Assembly: GCA_039185015.1 (NCBI GenBank) | Contig: JBCDAU010000041.1 | Coordinates: 1 to 48,818 of the forward strand | DNA: 48,818 bases | Direction of reading: 5' to 3' | DNA from: JBCBSZ01 sp039185015 | GTDB lineage: Bacteria; Actinomycetota; Acidimicrobiia; Acidimicrobiales; Poriferisodalaceae | Shown here: piece after piece, positions 14,731 to 22,302 of the stretch | How the letters are laid out: every line of letters begins with the position of its first letter | Position numbering within the stretch: position 1 is the first letter of the stretch | Translations under genes and position numbers: made by a program | The notes under the pieces: model-generated | Seen by the model: the letters and a program-made list of their open reading frames with translations, nothing else | Databases searched by the model: none | What the model was told of the DNA's origin: nothing

Positions 14731-15113
14731 GGGTCGACCGCTCGGATGCGGATCGGTCCCTTCGCCGTCGACGGATCGACGACTCGACCCCGCTGGGTGA
14801 TCTCGACCCGGCCGTCGGCAACGAGACGGCGGGCGGCCATCCGGGCGGGCTCCATCAGCTCACGCCAACCCTCGCCGTCGTCGTCGTGGACGGCCTTCGC
14901 CGCCTCCGACGGGCAGATCGTCGCTCCGCGTCGACGGGCGGCGAGGAGGTCGGTGATCGCCGTGGTCAGCTCGTGATCGACGGGACGGAGCTTCCTCTTC
15001 CGACAGGCATCCGAGCAGTAGCGGACCTCGTCCCAGTTCGTCGCCCACTTCGCCCGCCACTCGATCGTCCGACCGCACACGGCGCACGGCTTCGTCTCGT
15101 CGCGAGGGGCCAC
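14727..15113 (-). CDS. DUF2256-DUF3253 fusion protein
   Basis: A 128-residue fusion. The N-terminal 45 residues are DUF2256, a zinc-ribbon-like motif with CAVCGR and YCSDACRKRK as two cysteine pairs. The remainder (about 48-125) is DUF3253, a winged-helix-like domain with ELMEPARMAARRLVADG and VEITQRGRVVDPS. DUF2256 genes frequently neighbour cryptochrome/photolyase genes, and here the gene overlaps the photolyase start by four bases. This makes translational coupling and shared function likely; the molecular role is unknown. The GTG at 15113 is preceded by GGAG five bases upstream. Confidence 0.88.
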   Translation of the reverse strand: MAPRDETKPCAVCGRTIEWRAKWATNWDEVRYCSDACRKRKLRPVDHELTTAITDLLAARRRGATICPSEAAKAVHDDDGEGWRELMEPARMAARRLVADGRVEITQRGRVVDPSTAKGPIRIRAVDP

Positions 15114-15160
15114 GACTCCATGGTGGGGTCCGTGGTGGGAAGGCGGTGAATCCCGCCGCC

Positions 15161-15709
15161 CTACTCCTGGAGCAGGCCCACGACCAGGTAGTCGCGGTTG
15201 AAGAAGCCCTCTTCGCGATCGTGGTTGGTGAAGGTCGCTTCGAGCTCGTACCGATCGCCGTTGCTCTCGTCGGTGAGCACACAGGTCATGACACCCTCGG
15301 AGTCGAGGATCACCGTCTCCTCACCGCAGTCGATCGATGACGGGTCGATCGTGGTGCCGACCTCGGGTGACAGCACCTCGGCCGCCTCGGCCTCGACGAG
15401 CGGGAGCTCGACGTCAGCCAGCACGTTGGTCGGGTACACGAAGATCTCGTCCTCGGTGTCGAACTCGCTGATGAAGTCGATCACCCGGCCATCGGGTGTC
15501 GTCGCCGTGCAGGCGAAGGTCGAGCCCACCTCTTCCGAGGTCGGTTCGTCGCAGCTCGCCTCGAGATCGCCGAGGCCGATCTGACCGGCGATCTCGCCTT
15601 CGATCACCGACTCGCCGCTGACCGCCGGATCACCGCTGCACGCGGCGAGGAGGAGCAGGCCGCCGAGGAAGACGGCCAGGCGCGAGCGGGAGGCGAGGTG
15701 TCGGTGCAT
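15161..15709 (-). CDS. Secreted lipoprotein with two DUF4333-like repeats
   Basis: A 182-residue predicted lipoprotein. The signal peptide SRLAVFLGGLLLLAACSG ends with lipobox LAAC, so the mature protein would be acylated at that cysteine and held on the outer face of the membrane. The mature part contains two similar halves, each with a cysteine pair and an alternating beta pattern: C-DEPTSEEVGSTFACTA with TPDGRVIDF, and DCGEETVILDSEGVMTC followed by ESNGDRYELEATF. This resembles the small DUF4333 domain of actinobacterial secreted proteins, duplicated. Disulfides within each half are likely. The ATG at 15709 begins MHRHLASRSR. Divergent from the SDR gene by 64 bases. Function unknown. Confidence 0.75.
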   Translation of the reverse strand: MHRHLASRSRLAVFLGGLLLLAACSGDPAVSGESVIEGEIAGQIGLGDLEASCDEPTSEEVGSTFACTATTPDGRVIDFISEFDTEDEIFVYPTNVLADVELPLVEAEAAEVLSPEVGTTIDPSSIDCGEETVILDSEGVMTCVLTDESNGDRYELEATFTNHDREEGFFNRDYLVVGLLQE

Positions 15710-15773
15710 GTCCGTAGGGAACCACGCCGGACCAGCAGGTGCCGCACCGGGGAGCCGCGTAGGGTGAGCGGCC

Positions 15774-16517
15774 ATGGACCTGGGGTTGGAGGGCAAGCGA
15801 GCCCTGGTGGCGGCATCGTCCGCCGGACTGGGCTTCGGCACCTCGGCGGCGCTCGCCGCCGACGGTGTCCGGGTCGTGATCAACGGCCGCGATCCCGACC
15901 GGCTCGCCGCTGCGGCCCGGCGGCTCCCCGGGTCGATTCCGATCGCCGGTGACGCCGGCACGCCGGCCGGCGCGCGCGAGCTCGTCGAGCGAGCAACCGC
16001 CGAGCTGGGTGGGCTCGACATCCTCGTCCCCAACGCCGGTGGCCCACCGCCGGGCAACTGGGAGAGCACTGCGTTCGAGCAGTACGCACCGGCGCTCGAG
16101 CTCAGCCTGCTGTCGATCGTCGCGATGTGCGAGGCCGCCGTGCCTGGCATGCGTGAGCAGGGCTGGGGCCGCGTGGCCGCCATCACCTCGATCTCGGTGC
16201 GGCAGCCGATCCCCAACCTGATCCTGTCGAACACCGCTCGGGCGGGCGTGACCGGCTTCCTCAAGACCCTCGCCGGCGAGGTCGCCGGCGATGGCGTCAC
16301 GGTCAACTCGGTGCAGCCGGGCACCCACGACACCGACCGCATCCGCACCGTCTTCGGTGATGACCTGGACGCGCTCGGCGCCGGGATCCCCGTCGGACGG
16401 GTCGGCGACGCCGGCGACTTCGGCAAGGTCGTGGCCTTCGTGTGCTCCGAGGCGGCGTCGTTCATCACCGGGGCGGCGATCCCCGTCGACGGTGGGTCCT
16501 ACGCCGCGCTGCAATGA
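15774..16517 (+). CDS. Short-chain dehydrogenase/reductase with altered catalytic triad
   Basis: A 247-residue Rossmann-fold SDR. The cofactor loop is ASSAGLGFG (residues 14-22), followed by NGRDPDRL and the structural PNAGGPPPG. The classical YxxxK is absent: where Tyr and Lys are expected the sequence is SNTAR, placing Ser152 for Tyr and Arg156 for Lys. The preceding serines (ITSISVRQP) and the downstream VNSVQPGTHDTDR are retained. A subgroup of FabG-like SDRs shares this SNxxR pattern, so it is a family trait, not random decay, but ordinary Tyr/Lys catalysis is excluded. It is followed 68 bases later by a Rieske oxygenase gene and may be cotranscribed. Confidence 0.85.
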   Translation: MDLGLEGKRALVAASSAGLGFGTSAALAADGVRVVINGRDPDRLAAAARRLPGSIPIAGDAGTPAGARELVERATAELGGLDILVPNAGGPPPGNWESTAFEQYAPALELSLLSIVAMCEAAVPGMREQGWGRVAAITSISVRQPIPNLILSNTARAGVTGFLKTLAGEVAGDGVTVNSVQPGTHDTDRIRTVFGDDLDALGAGIPVGRVGDAGDFGKVVAFVCSEAASFITGAAIPVDGGSYAALQ

Positions 16518-16585
16518 GCCCGACGCGTGAGGCCGGGCACCGGCGAAACGGCGCGGCAACACGGGCTGCGTAGGTTCGGACGCCG

Positions 16586-17665
16586 ATGACCGACATCTCC
16601 ACCGAACCGCTCGGCCTGCCCGACCCCGCGTCGGCACCGATGGACGCCCTGCTCAGACGGAGCTGGCACCCGGTGGCGATCGAGGCCGAGGTCGGCGACG
16701 AACCGGTCGGGGTCACCCTCCTCGGCGAACGGCTCGTGCTGTTCCGCGGTGCCGACGACGTCGTCCGCGGCTTCCACGACGTGTGCGTCCACCGGGGCAC
16801 GTCGGTGGCGCTCGGCTGGCGAGACGGCGACTGCCTCGTCTGCCCCTTCCACGGCTGGAGCTACGACGGCGAGGGCGCGTGCGTCCGGATCCCGGCCCAG
16901 GAAGCGCACCCCATCCCGGCGCGGGCTCGTCTCCAGCCGGTGCCGACCGTGACGAGGCTCGGCCACGTGTGGATGTGCCTCGACGACGACCCGGTCGTCG
17001 AACCGCCCGACTATCCGGAGTGGGACATGGAGGGCATGCGGGTCGTGGTGTGTCCGCCGTACGACTGGTCGTGCCACGCGCTGCGGCGGCTCGAGAACTT
17101 CCTCGACTTCGCGCACTTCGCCTGGGTGCACCCGGGCATCCTCGGTGATCGCGACCATCCCGAGGTACCCGAGCACGAGGTCTGGGTCGAGCACGATCGC
17201 CTCGGCGTCCGCCAACCACGGCCGGAGCCCAAGCTCGGCGTGAAGAACGCCGACGTCGACGAGGCGGACCTCACCGAAGACGGTCGGGTCATGACCGTGA
17301 TGCACTACGCGGGGTACCCACCGTTGGCCGCGCAGCTCTCCCAGGAGCTGCCGAGCGGGCGGCGCTACTCGGTCTTCATCGCCCCGTCACCGGTCGACGA
17401 GCACACCGCCCGGACGTTCTGGCTCGTCGCCCGCAACTACGACCTCGACGAGCCCGACGAGACGTTCGTGCAGTTCCAGGTCGACGTCGTCGCACAGGAC
17501 CAGCCGATCGTCGAGTCGCAACGGCCCGAGCGCATCCCGCCCGACATCACCGCCGAGCTCCACGTCCGCGACGACAAGGTCTCCTTGGCGTGGCGGCGTC
17601 TCCTCACCGATCTCGGGCGTCGGGCGCTGGACGAGCCGGTCGGATCGGCGGCCGCCGAGCGCTGA
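16586..17665 (+). CDS. Rieske-type aromatic ring-hydroxylating oxygenase, alpha subunit
   Basis: A 359-residue oxygenase of the VanA/Rieske monooxygenase type. The [2Fe-2S] ligands are Cys67/His69 in CVHRG and Cys86/His89 in CPFHGW. The catalytic domain has the mononuclear iron motif ENFLDFAHFAWVHPG near residues 171-186, where the two His and a later acid bind iron. The enzyme would use electrons from a separate ferredoxin reductase, absent here, to demethylate or hydroxylate an aromatic or terpenoid acid. Domain order and length are normal. The upstream atypical SDR may handle the product. The start is an ATG about 15 bases after an AG-rich stretch. Confidence 0.93.
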   Translation: MTDISTEPLGLPDPASAPMDALLRRSWHPVAIEAEVGDEPVGVTLLGERLVLFRGADDVVRGFHDVCVHRGTSVALGWRDGDCLVCPFHGWSYDGEGACVRIPAQEAHPIPARARLQPVPTVTRLGHVWMCLDDDPVVEPPDYPEWDMEGMRVVVCPPYDWSCHALRRLENFLDFAHFAWVHPGILGDRDHPEVPEHEVWVEHDRLGVRQPRPEPKLGVKNADVDEADLTEDGRVMTVMHYAGYPPLAAQLSQELPSGRRYSVFIAPSPVDEHTARTFWLVARNYDLDEPDETFVQFQVDVVAQDQPIVESQRPERIPPDITAELHVRDDKVSLAWRRLLTDLGRRALDEPVGSAAAER

Positions 17666-17730
17666 CCGAGGCGACGACCTAGGCTCTCGTGGCGCGGGCA
17701 ACCCGGAGCGGGCGGGTTGGGAGACGACCC

Positions 17731-18294
17731 ATGGAGTCCTGGAGCCCCTCGGACACGATCGCCGTCGTTGCGGTCGGTGTTGCTGCGCTCGCCGTGTTCT
17801 TCAACGGCTTCACCGCCTGGCGCCATCGCCTCGGGGCGGAGCGACGAGCCGAGCGTGAGCTGATCGTGCAGCGCCGCGACGGCATGCTCGACCGCTTCGC
17901 ACCCACCCTCAACGAGGTCCGTTCGATCGTCGACACCTACGGGTCGGCGTGGGCGACGACCAGCGGACCCGACCACCCCGACGAGCTGGGCGCGGTGCGC
18001 TCGCGCAGCAACCGGGCCATCGAGGACCTCGCCGAGCTCGAGACCGTGCATCCGAGCGGTCGAGCCCGCGATGCGGCAACGGAGCTGAAGCGCCTCGTCG
18101 CCGACTATCGCCGCTCGATCGAAGCAGCCGTCGGATATGCCCACGCCGTGAGCCGCGGCGAGGCCGACCTCGACCAGCTGACCGCGATCGAGGACCGAAC
18201 GGCCGACAAGACCAAGCCGGTGCTCGACGCCGTCGCTCGGCTCACCGATCGCCTCCACGACGACCCGAAGGAGTGGGAGGGCGCGACGGTGTGA
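17731..18294 (+). CDS. Membrane-anchored coiled-coil hypothetical protein
   Basis: Unrecognised. The 187-residue product has one N-terminal transmembrane helix (TIAVVAVGVAALAVFFNGF, about 8-26) followed by a basic stretch (RHRLGAERRAERE). A long, largely helical cytoplasmic region rich in Ala, Glu, Arg and Asp comes next (AIEDLAELE, ATELKRLVADYRRSIE). GGGAG lies nine bases before the ATG. The layout suggests a single-pass scaffold or sensor fragment. It is convergent with the HhH-domain gene, and the stop codon lies at the beginning of a repeated hairpin. Confidence 0.6.
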   Translation: MESWSPSDTIAVVAVGVAALAVFFNGFTAWRHRLGAERRAERELIVQRRDGMLDRFAPTLNEVRSIVDTYGSAWATTSGPDHPDELGAVRSRSNRAIEDLAELETVHPSGRARDAATELKRLVADYRRSIEAAVGYAHAVSRGEADLDQLTAIEDRTADKTKPVLDAVARLTDRLHDDPKEWEGATV

Positions 18295-18396
18295 TCACCC
18301 GGGGCGGGTCCCGGAGCCCGCCCCTCCTCCCGAGGTCCTCGCCCTGACGGGCTGCGGCCGGGCTGTCTGATCACCCGGGGCGGGTTCCGGAGCCCG
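18292..18396. repeat. Convergent-intergenic GC-rich repeat, copy B with internal direct repeat
   Basis: TGATCACCCGGGGCGGGT and its continuation at 18292-18320 recur at 18368-18396 with one mismatch in 29. The first copy forms a perfect hairpin GGGGCGGG/CCCGCCCC (18301-18308 with 18317-18324). Bases 18313-18357 match copy A at 1880-1924. Both copies begin at or next to the stop codons of converging genes, favouring a bidirectional terminator role. Confidence 0.6.
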
Positions 18397-18399
18397 GGG

Positions 18400-19002
18400 T
18401 CATCCGGCGCCGTGGGTCTCCTCGTGGAGTTCCGCGGCCTGGCTGACCCACTCGTCTCGACGGATGCGACCCGGGAACTCCTCGAGCTTGCCTTGCAGCT
18501 CGTCGATGCCGGCCTCGTCCAGCGCGGCGATCTGGGCGAAGGTGTAGACGCCGTTCGAGTGCAGGAGCTTCTCGAGGTACGGGCCGACGCCGGAGATCTT
18601 CTTGAGGTCGTCCGGGTCGACGGGCGGCGCCTCCGGCGCCTCCTCGGCGGGGATGCGATCGGCGAGCTGACTCTCGAGCGCGGCGATGGTCTCCTCGAGC
18701 TCGGTCGAGCGCTCCTCGCAGGCGGCGAGCTGCTGGGCGGTCTCGGCATCCTCCGCGCCGGCCTCGCGGGAGCGGGCGAACATCCGCGCGGTCTCGAGCT
18801 CGTCCTCGAGACGGGTCACCGAGGCGCGCAGCGACGCATTGTCGGAGCGGAGCCCGGTGAGCTCGCCGTCGACCTCGGCCCACCGCTGATTCGACATCGA
18901 GACTCGGTGGAACGTGAAGCCGAAGCGCCCGGCGCCCCAACCCAGCGCGAACCCGATCAGCAGCGCCAACACGCACAGCAGGAACCACCAGATGTCGTCC
19001 AC
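18400..19002 (-). CDS. Membrane-anchored coiled-coil protein with helix-hairpin-helix domain
   Basis: A 200-residue protein: one N-terminal transmembrane helix (IWWFLLCVLALLIGFALGW), a coiled coil (about 40-115, LRSDNASLRASVTRLEDEL), then a C-terminal helix-hairpin-helix module. The module reads DDLKKISGVGPYLEKLLHSNGVYTF in two overlapping parts, followed by ELQGKLEEFPGRI. This HhH5/L21-like domain often occurs at protein C-termini in bacteria and resembles nucleic-acid binding elements, though a non-DNA role is possible given the membrane anchor. The ATG at 19002 is the natural start (MDDIWWF). Its convergent neighbour is the membrane coiled-coil protein at 17731. Confidence 0.75.
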   Translation of the reverse strand: MDDIWWFLLCVLALLIGFALGWGAGRFGFTFHRVSMSNQRWAEVDGELTGLRSDNASLRASVTRLEDELETARMFARSREAGAEDAETAQQLAACEERSTELEETIAALESQLADRIPAEEAPEAPPVDPDDLKKISGVGPYLEKLLHSNGVYTFAQIAALDEAGIDELQGKLEEFPGRIRRDEWVSQAAELHEETHGAG

Positions 19003-19152
19003 GTCGCTCCTCGTCCTCGGCCCGCGGTTCGGCAGGCGAAGCTAGCCGACCGGGGTCGAGCGGTGCCCGGTCGTCGCCGCAGGACTCGGCCGCTGCGCGG
19101 TCCGCTGAGTACCTTGTGCGGCGCTGGCAGCAAAGGCGAGGGGATCGACACG

Positions 19153-20892
19153 ATGGCCGACAGCACCTGGTTCGGGGACTCCGAGCTCGACGACCGCTTC
19201 CCGGCGTGGACCCGGGGCAACGCGGCCGACGTGTTCCCGGATCCGTTCAGTCCGCTCGGCCAGGACCTGGTCCTCAACCAGGGATTGTCGACGGCGCTGC
19301 GCGACGCCTACATCGACATCGGTGCGCTCGACTACCACGAGTTCGTCAACCCCTACCGACCCGAGCTGTTCAAGGTGTTCGCCGGATACCCGTACAACCC
19401 GCTGAGTCTCACCCGGATCTTCGGTGCGCGGATGCCCGGCGGCTCCCCGGAGATGATCGACCAGGCCTTCTTCGACGAGCGGGCCGAGGTGCCGCCCTAC
19501 GAGTACGCCGAGTGGCACGACTCCGATTCGCACGAGGCGAAGCTCGGTGAGACGGTCGGTTGGGCGCTGACGACCGAGGCCCTCCCCGAGCTCGACGCCG
19601 ACAAGGAGCTCGCCGCACGGCTCCGTCACGAACGTCCCGACCTGTCCTCGCTCACCGACTCGGCGCTGCACGCCCGCGCCCGGGCGATGGTCCCCTACAT
19701 CCAACAGATCTTCGAGAACGCCATGCGCGTCTCGACCATGTCGGCGGTCGGCACCGGGGCGCTCGGCGCCATCTCCGAGGCGCTCGGCGATCCGACGATG
19801 GCGATCCGCCTCCTCGCCGGCATCGAGGTCGACTCGGCCGCGCCCTCCCATGCGATGTGGGATCTCGGCCGGGTCGCCGCCGCCTCCCCGGTCATCAGCG
19901 CCGCCTTCGAGGCCGGACCCGACGAGGTCATCGCCCGGCTCGAGGCCGATGGCGGCGACGAGGCCCGCGCCTTCCTCGACCAGTTCGAGCAGTTCCTCCT
20001 CGACCACGGCTCCCGCGGACAGAACGAGTACGACCCGCGCGCCCCCTCCTGGGAGTGCAAGCCCCGCATCGCGCTCGCCGCCATCGATCTGATGCGCCGC
20101 TCCGACGACGGTCAGGCCCCTGCCGCCCGGGCCGCCGAGTCCGTCGCCGAGCGCGATCGGCTCGCTGCCCAGATCCGAGAGCAGGTCGCCGGCGACGCCG
20201 AGACGGCCGGCACCTTCGAGGCGGCGATGCGTTCGGCCGGTCTGTTCCTGGCCGGCCGCGAGCGGGCGAAGACCAACGTCGTGCGGGCCATCAACGAGCT
20301 GCGCATGGCGATGTACGAATACGGCTCCCGGCTCGTGGAACGGGGTCTGATCGACGAGGTCGAGCAGGTGTTCATGGTCACCGACGCCGAGCTCGATCAG
20401 CTCCGAGCCGAGCCCGAGCCCTTCCGCTCGCTCATCGCCGAGCGCTGGGCCACCTACCAGTCGCTCTTCGAGCGCGAGCCCTTGTTCGTCGTGAACGGCC
20501 GAGTGCCGGCCATCGACGAGCACCCGCGCCGCGATGCCAAGGACGTGAGCACCGCGGGGGTCGGCGACGTGCTCGCCGGGTCAGCCGGCAGTGGCGGCAG
20601 CGCGTCGGGCCGGGCCCGCATCGTCGCTGACGCCAGTGATCCTCTCGGCCTGGAGCCCGGCGACGTGCTGATCGCACCGCAGACCGACCCGTCGTGGGTG
20701 CCGCTGATGGTCTCGGCGTCGGCCGTGGTCGTGAACGTGGGTGCTGCCGGCAGCCACGCCATGATCGTCTCGCGCGAGCTCGGCATCCCGTGCGTCGTGT
20801 CGGTCGCCGACGGCACGGAGCTGATCCCCGACGGCGCGACCGTGACGGTCGACGGCACGACGGGCACCGTCACCATCGACGCCCTGCCCTGA
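19153..20892 (+). CDS. PEP-utilising enzyme swivel-domain protein lacking ATP-grasp
   Basis: A 579-residue protein. The last 80-90 residues form a phosphohistidine swivel domain: GDVLIAPQTDPSWVPLM, then AAGSHAMIVSRELGIPCVV, with the phosphoryl-carrying His at about 535. The upstream 480 residues are helical and resemble the central region of PEP synthase-like/rifampicin-phosphotransferase relatives (MVPYIQQIFENAMRVS, NEYDPRAPSWE, RAINELRMAMYEYG). No N-terminal ATP-grasp is present, so the protein cannot make phosphohistidine alone and would need a partner, or acts differently. The ATG at 19153 gives MADSTWFGDSELDD; an upstream open frame is antisense to the HhH gene and rejected. AGGCGAGGGG lies about 12 bases upstream. 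Confidence 0.8.
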   Translation: MADSTWFGDSELDDRFPAWTRGNAADVFPDPFSPLGQDLVLNQGLSTALRDAYIDIGALDYHEFVNPYRPELFKVFAGYPYNPLSLTRIFGARMPGGSPEMIDQAFFDERAEVPPYEYAEWHDSDSHEAKLGETVGWALTTEALPELDADKELAARLRHERPDLSSLTDSALHARARAMVPYIQQIFENAMRVSTMSAVGTGALGAISEALGDPTMAIRLLAGIEVDSAAPSHAMWDLGRVAAASPVISAAFEAGPDEVIARLEADGGDEARAFLDQFEQFLLDHGSRGQNEYDPRAPSWECKPRIALAAIDLMRRSDDGQAPAARAAESVAERDRLAAQIREQVAGDAETAGTFEAAMRSAGLFLAGRERAKTNVVRAINELRMAMYEYGSRLVERGLIDEVEQVFMVTDAELDQLRAEPEPFRSLIAERWATYQSLFEREPLFVVNGRVPAIDEHPRRDAKDVSTAGVGDVLAGSAGSGGSASGRARIVADASDPLGLEPGDVLIAPQTDPSWVPLMVSASAVVVNVGAAGSHAMIVSRELGIPCVVSVADGTELIPDGATVTVDGTTGTVTIDALP

Positions 20893-21020
20893 CATCTCTC
20901 CCGAGACTCGCTCGCGCCGAGCCCGACCGCACGGGTGGGGCCCCGGAGCCTGAACCGGACGACAGCGCAGCCCCGCCCACCATCCCCGAACAGGCGCGCG
21001 ACCGGGGATACCGTCGGTCC

Positions 21021-21314
21021 ATGGCGGGGACGTGCGATCGGATGGGATGCAGCAGGCCGGCTCGAGCACTGCTGATGATCGACCCGGGTGCCTGCCTCGC
21101 CCGACTCGTCGACCTCGTCGAGGACGAGGTCGGGGCCGCCCGACTCTGCGACGAGCACGCCGATCGGGTCAGCGTGCCGTCCGGGTGGACGCTCGTCGAC
21201 GAGCGCACCGAGGAGCCCGAGGGCGTCGGTGTGCTCCTCGGCGTCGGTGCCTCCGAGGGTGAGCCTGAGCCCGAGAGCCCGCTGCTCAAGCGGGCGTTCC
21301 GCGTCATCAGCTGA
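21021..21314 (+). CDS. DUF3499 family protein
   Basis: A 97-residue protein that fits the actinobacterial DUF3499 family: an N-terminal CDRMGCSRPARALLM, a middle segment, and LCDEHADRVSVPSGWTLV. The two cysteines near the start plus the Cys and His of LCDEHA form a likely zinc site. The C-terminal third is acidic and variable, ending LLKRAFRVIS. The ATG at 21021 is required to include the first cysteine. Function unknown; family members often sit beside housekeeping genes. The 128-base gap upstream holds a GC-rich block with GGGGCCCC. Confidence 0.8.
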   Translation: MAGTCDRMGCSRPARALLMIDPGACLARLVDLVEDEVGAARLCDEHADRVSVPSGWTLVDERTEEPEGVGVLLGVGASEGEPEPESPLLKRAFRVIS

Positions 21315-21392
21315 CCCACGCTCGCGCCGAGGTTCGCTGGGACACCAGATCCCGCTCGCTCTGACCCGGACCTGATCCGTACGCTTCGCCGC

Positions 21393-22277
21393 GTGACCGA
21401 CACGACCCGAGCCCGGACCGTCACCGAACGGACCGGCATGATCGCCGTCGGGGTCGGCATCGTCGCCTGGGCCGTCGGCCCGGTGATCGTCAAGGGCACC
21501 GACGTGGAGGGCCTGGCCTTCGCGTTCCACCGCTCGTGGATCGGCGCCCTGCTGTTCGGCGCGGTGCTCTACCTCCAGGGCGGCCGGCTGCGCTGGGCCG
21601 ACGTGTGGCGCTCCCGGTGGGGCATCGTCGCGCTCGCCGCCGACCTCGCCCTGTTCTTCTCCGCCGTGAAGCTGACCACCGTCGCGAACAGCATGGTGAT
21701 CTCGGCGCTGCAGCCGGCGATCATCCTCGTCGTCGTCGGACCGATGTTCGGCGAGCGGGTCTCCCGGGCTCAGATCGGCTGGACCTTCGCCTCGATCGGC
21801 GGGATCGTGCTCGTCGCGATCGGCTCCGCCGGGGAGGTCGGCTGGAACCTCGACGGCGACCTGCTCGCCTTCGGTGCGGTGCTCGCCTGGGCCGGCTACT
21901 TCATCGCCTCCAAGTCGATCCGCCAGGACGTCGGCGCGCTCGAGTACCAGGTGGCGCTCTTCGGCGGGTCGGCCGTTCTGGTGTTCCCGCTCGTGCTGAT
22001 CGCCGGGCAGTCGCTCACGATCGAGTCGCCCTCGACCGGACTCGCCGTCGTGTTCATGGCGTCGATCGCCGGGCTCGGGCACGCGCTGATCAACTGGGCG
22101 CACCCTCACGTGCGTCTGTCGATCACCTCGCTCATGACGCTGGGGCTCCCGGTCGTCGCTGCGGTCGCGGCGTGGGCGTTCCTCGACGAGCCGCTGGTAC
22201 CGGTCCAGCTGCTCGGCATCGCGATCGTCGTCGCCTCGTTGGCGATGGTGATCACCCGCACCCCGCAGGAGGCATGA
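21393..22277 (+). CDS. EamA-family (DMT superfamily) transporter
   Basis: A 294-residue membrane protein with about ten helices and the two EamA repeats of the drug/metabolite transporter superfamily. The repeat-end signatures are ALQPAIILVVVGPMFGERVS in the first half and TLGLPVVAAVAAWAFLDEPL in the second; both show the conserved acidic-xx-(V/L) turn. Such proteins export amino acids, metabolites or drugs; the substrate is not evident. It starts at GTG and ends with PQEA just before the next gene. It resembles the second transporter at 27677 only at family level. Confidence 0.9.
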   Translation: MTDTTRARTVTERTGMIAVGVGIVAWAVGPVIVKGTDVEGLAFAFHRSWIGALLFGAVLYLQGGRLRWADVWRSRWGIVALAADLALFFSAVKLTTVANSMVISALQPAIILVVVGPMFGERVSRAQIGWTFASIGGIVLVAIGSAGEVGWNLDGDLLAFGAVLAWAGYFIASKSIRQDVGALEYQVALFGGSAVLVFPLVLIAGQSLTIESPSTGLAVVFMASIAGLGHALINWAHPHVRLSITSLMTLGLPVVAAVAAWAFLDEPLVPVQLLGIAIVVASLAMVITRTPQEA

Positions 22278-22302
22278 CCCCGGCGAAACGCACGACCCGG
22301 TC

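Noticed and set aside
15161..16468. N-terminal extension of the lipoprotein antisense to the SDR
   Set aside because: A signal peptide with lipobox begins at 15709, and the extension is antisense to a real SDR gene.
18412..19152. N-terminal extension of the PEP-utilising protein
   Set aside because: It lies antisense to the HhH protein gene and looks compositionally like a shadow; ATG 19153 is preceded by a purine-rich stretch and gives a sensible start.
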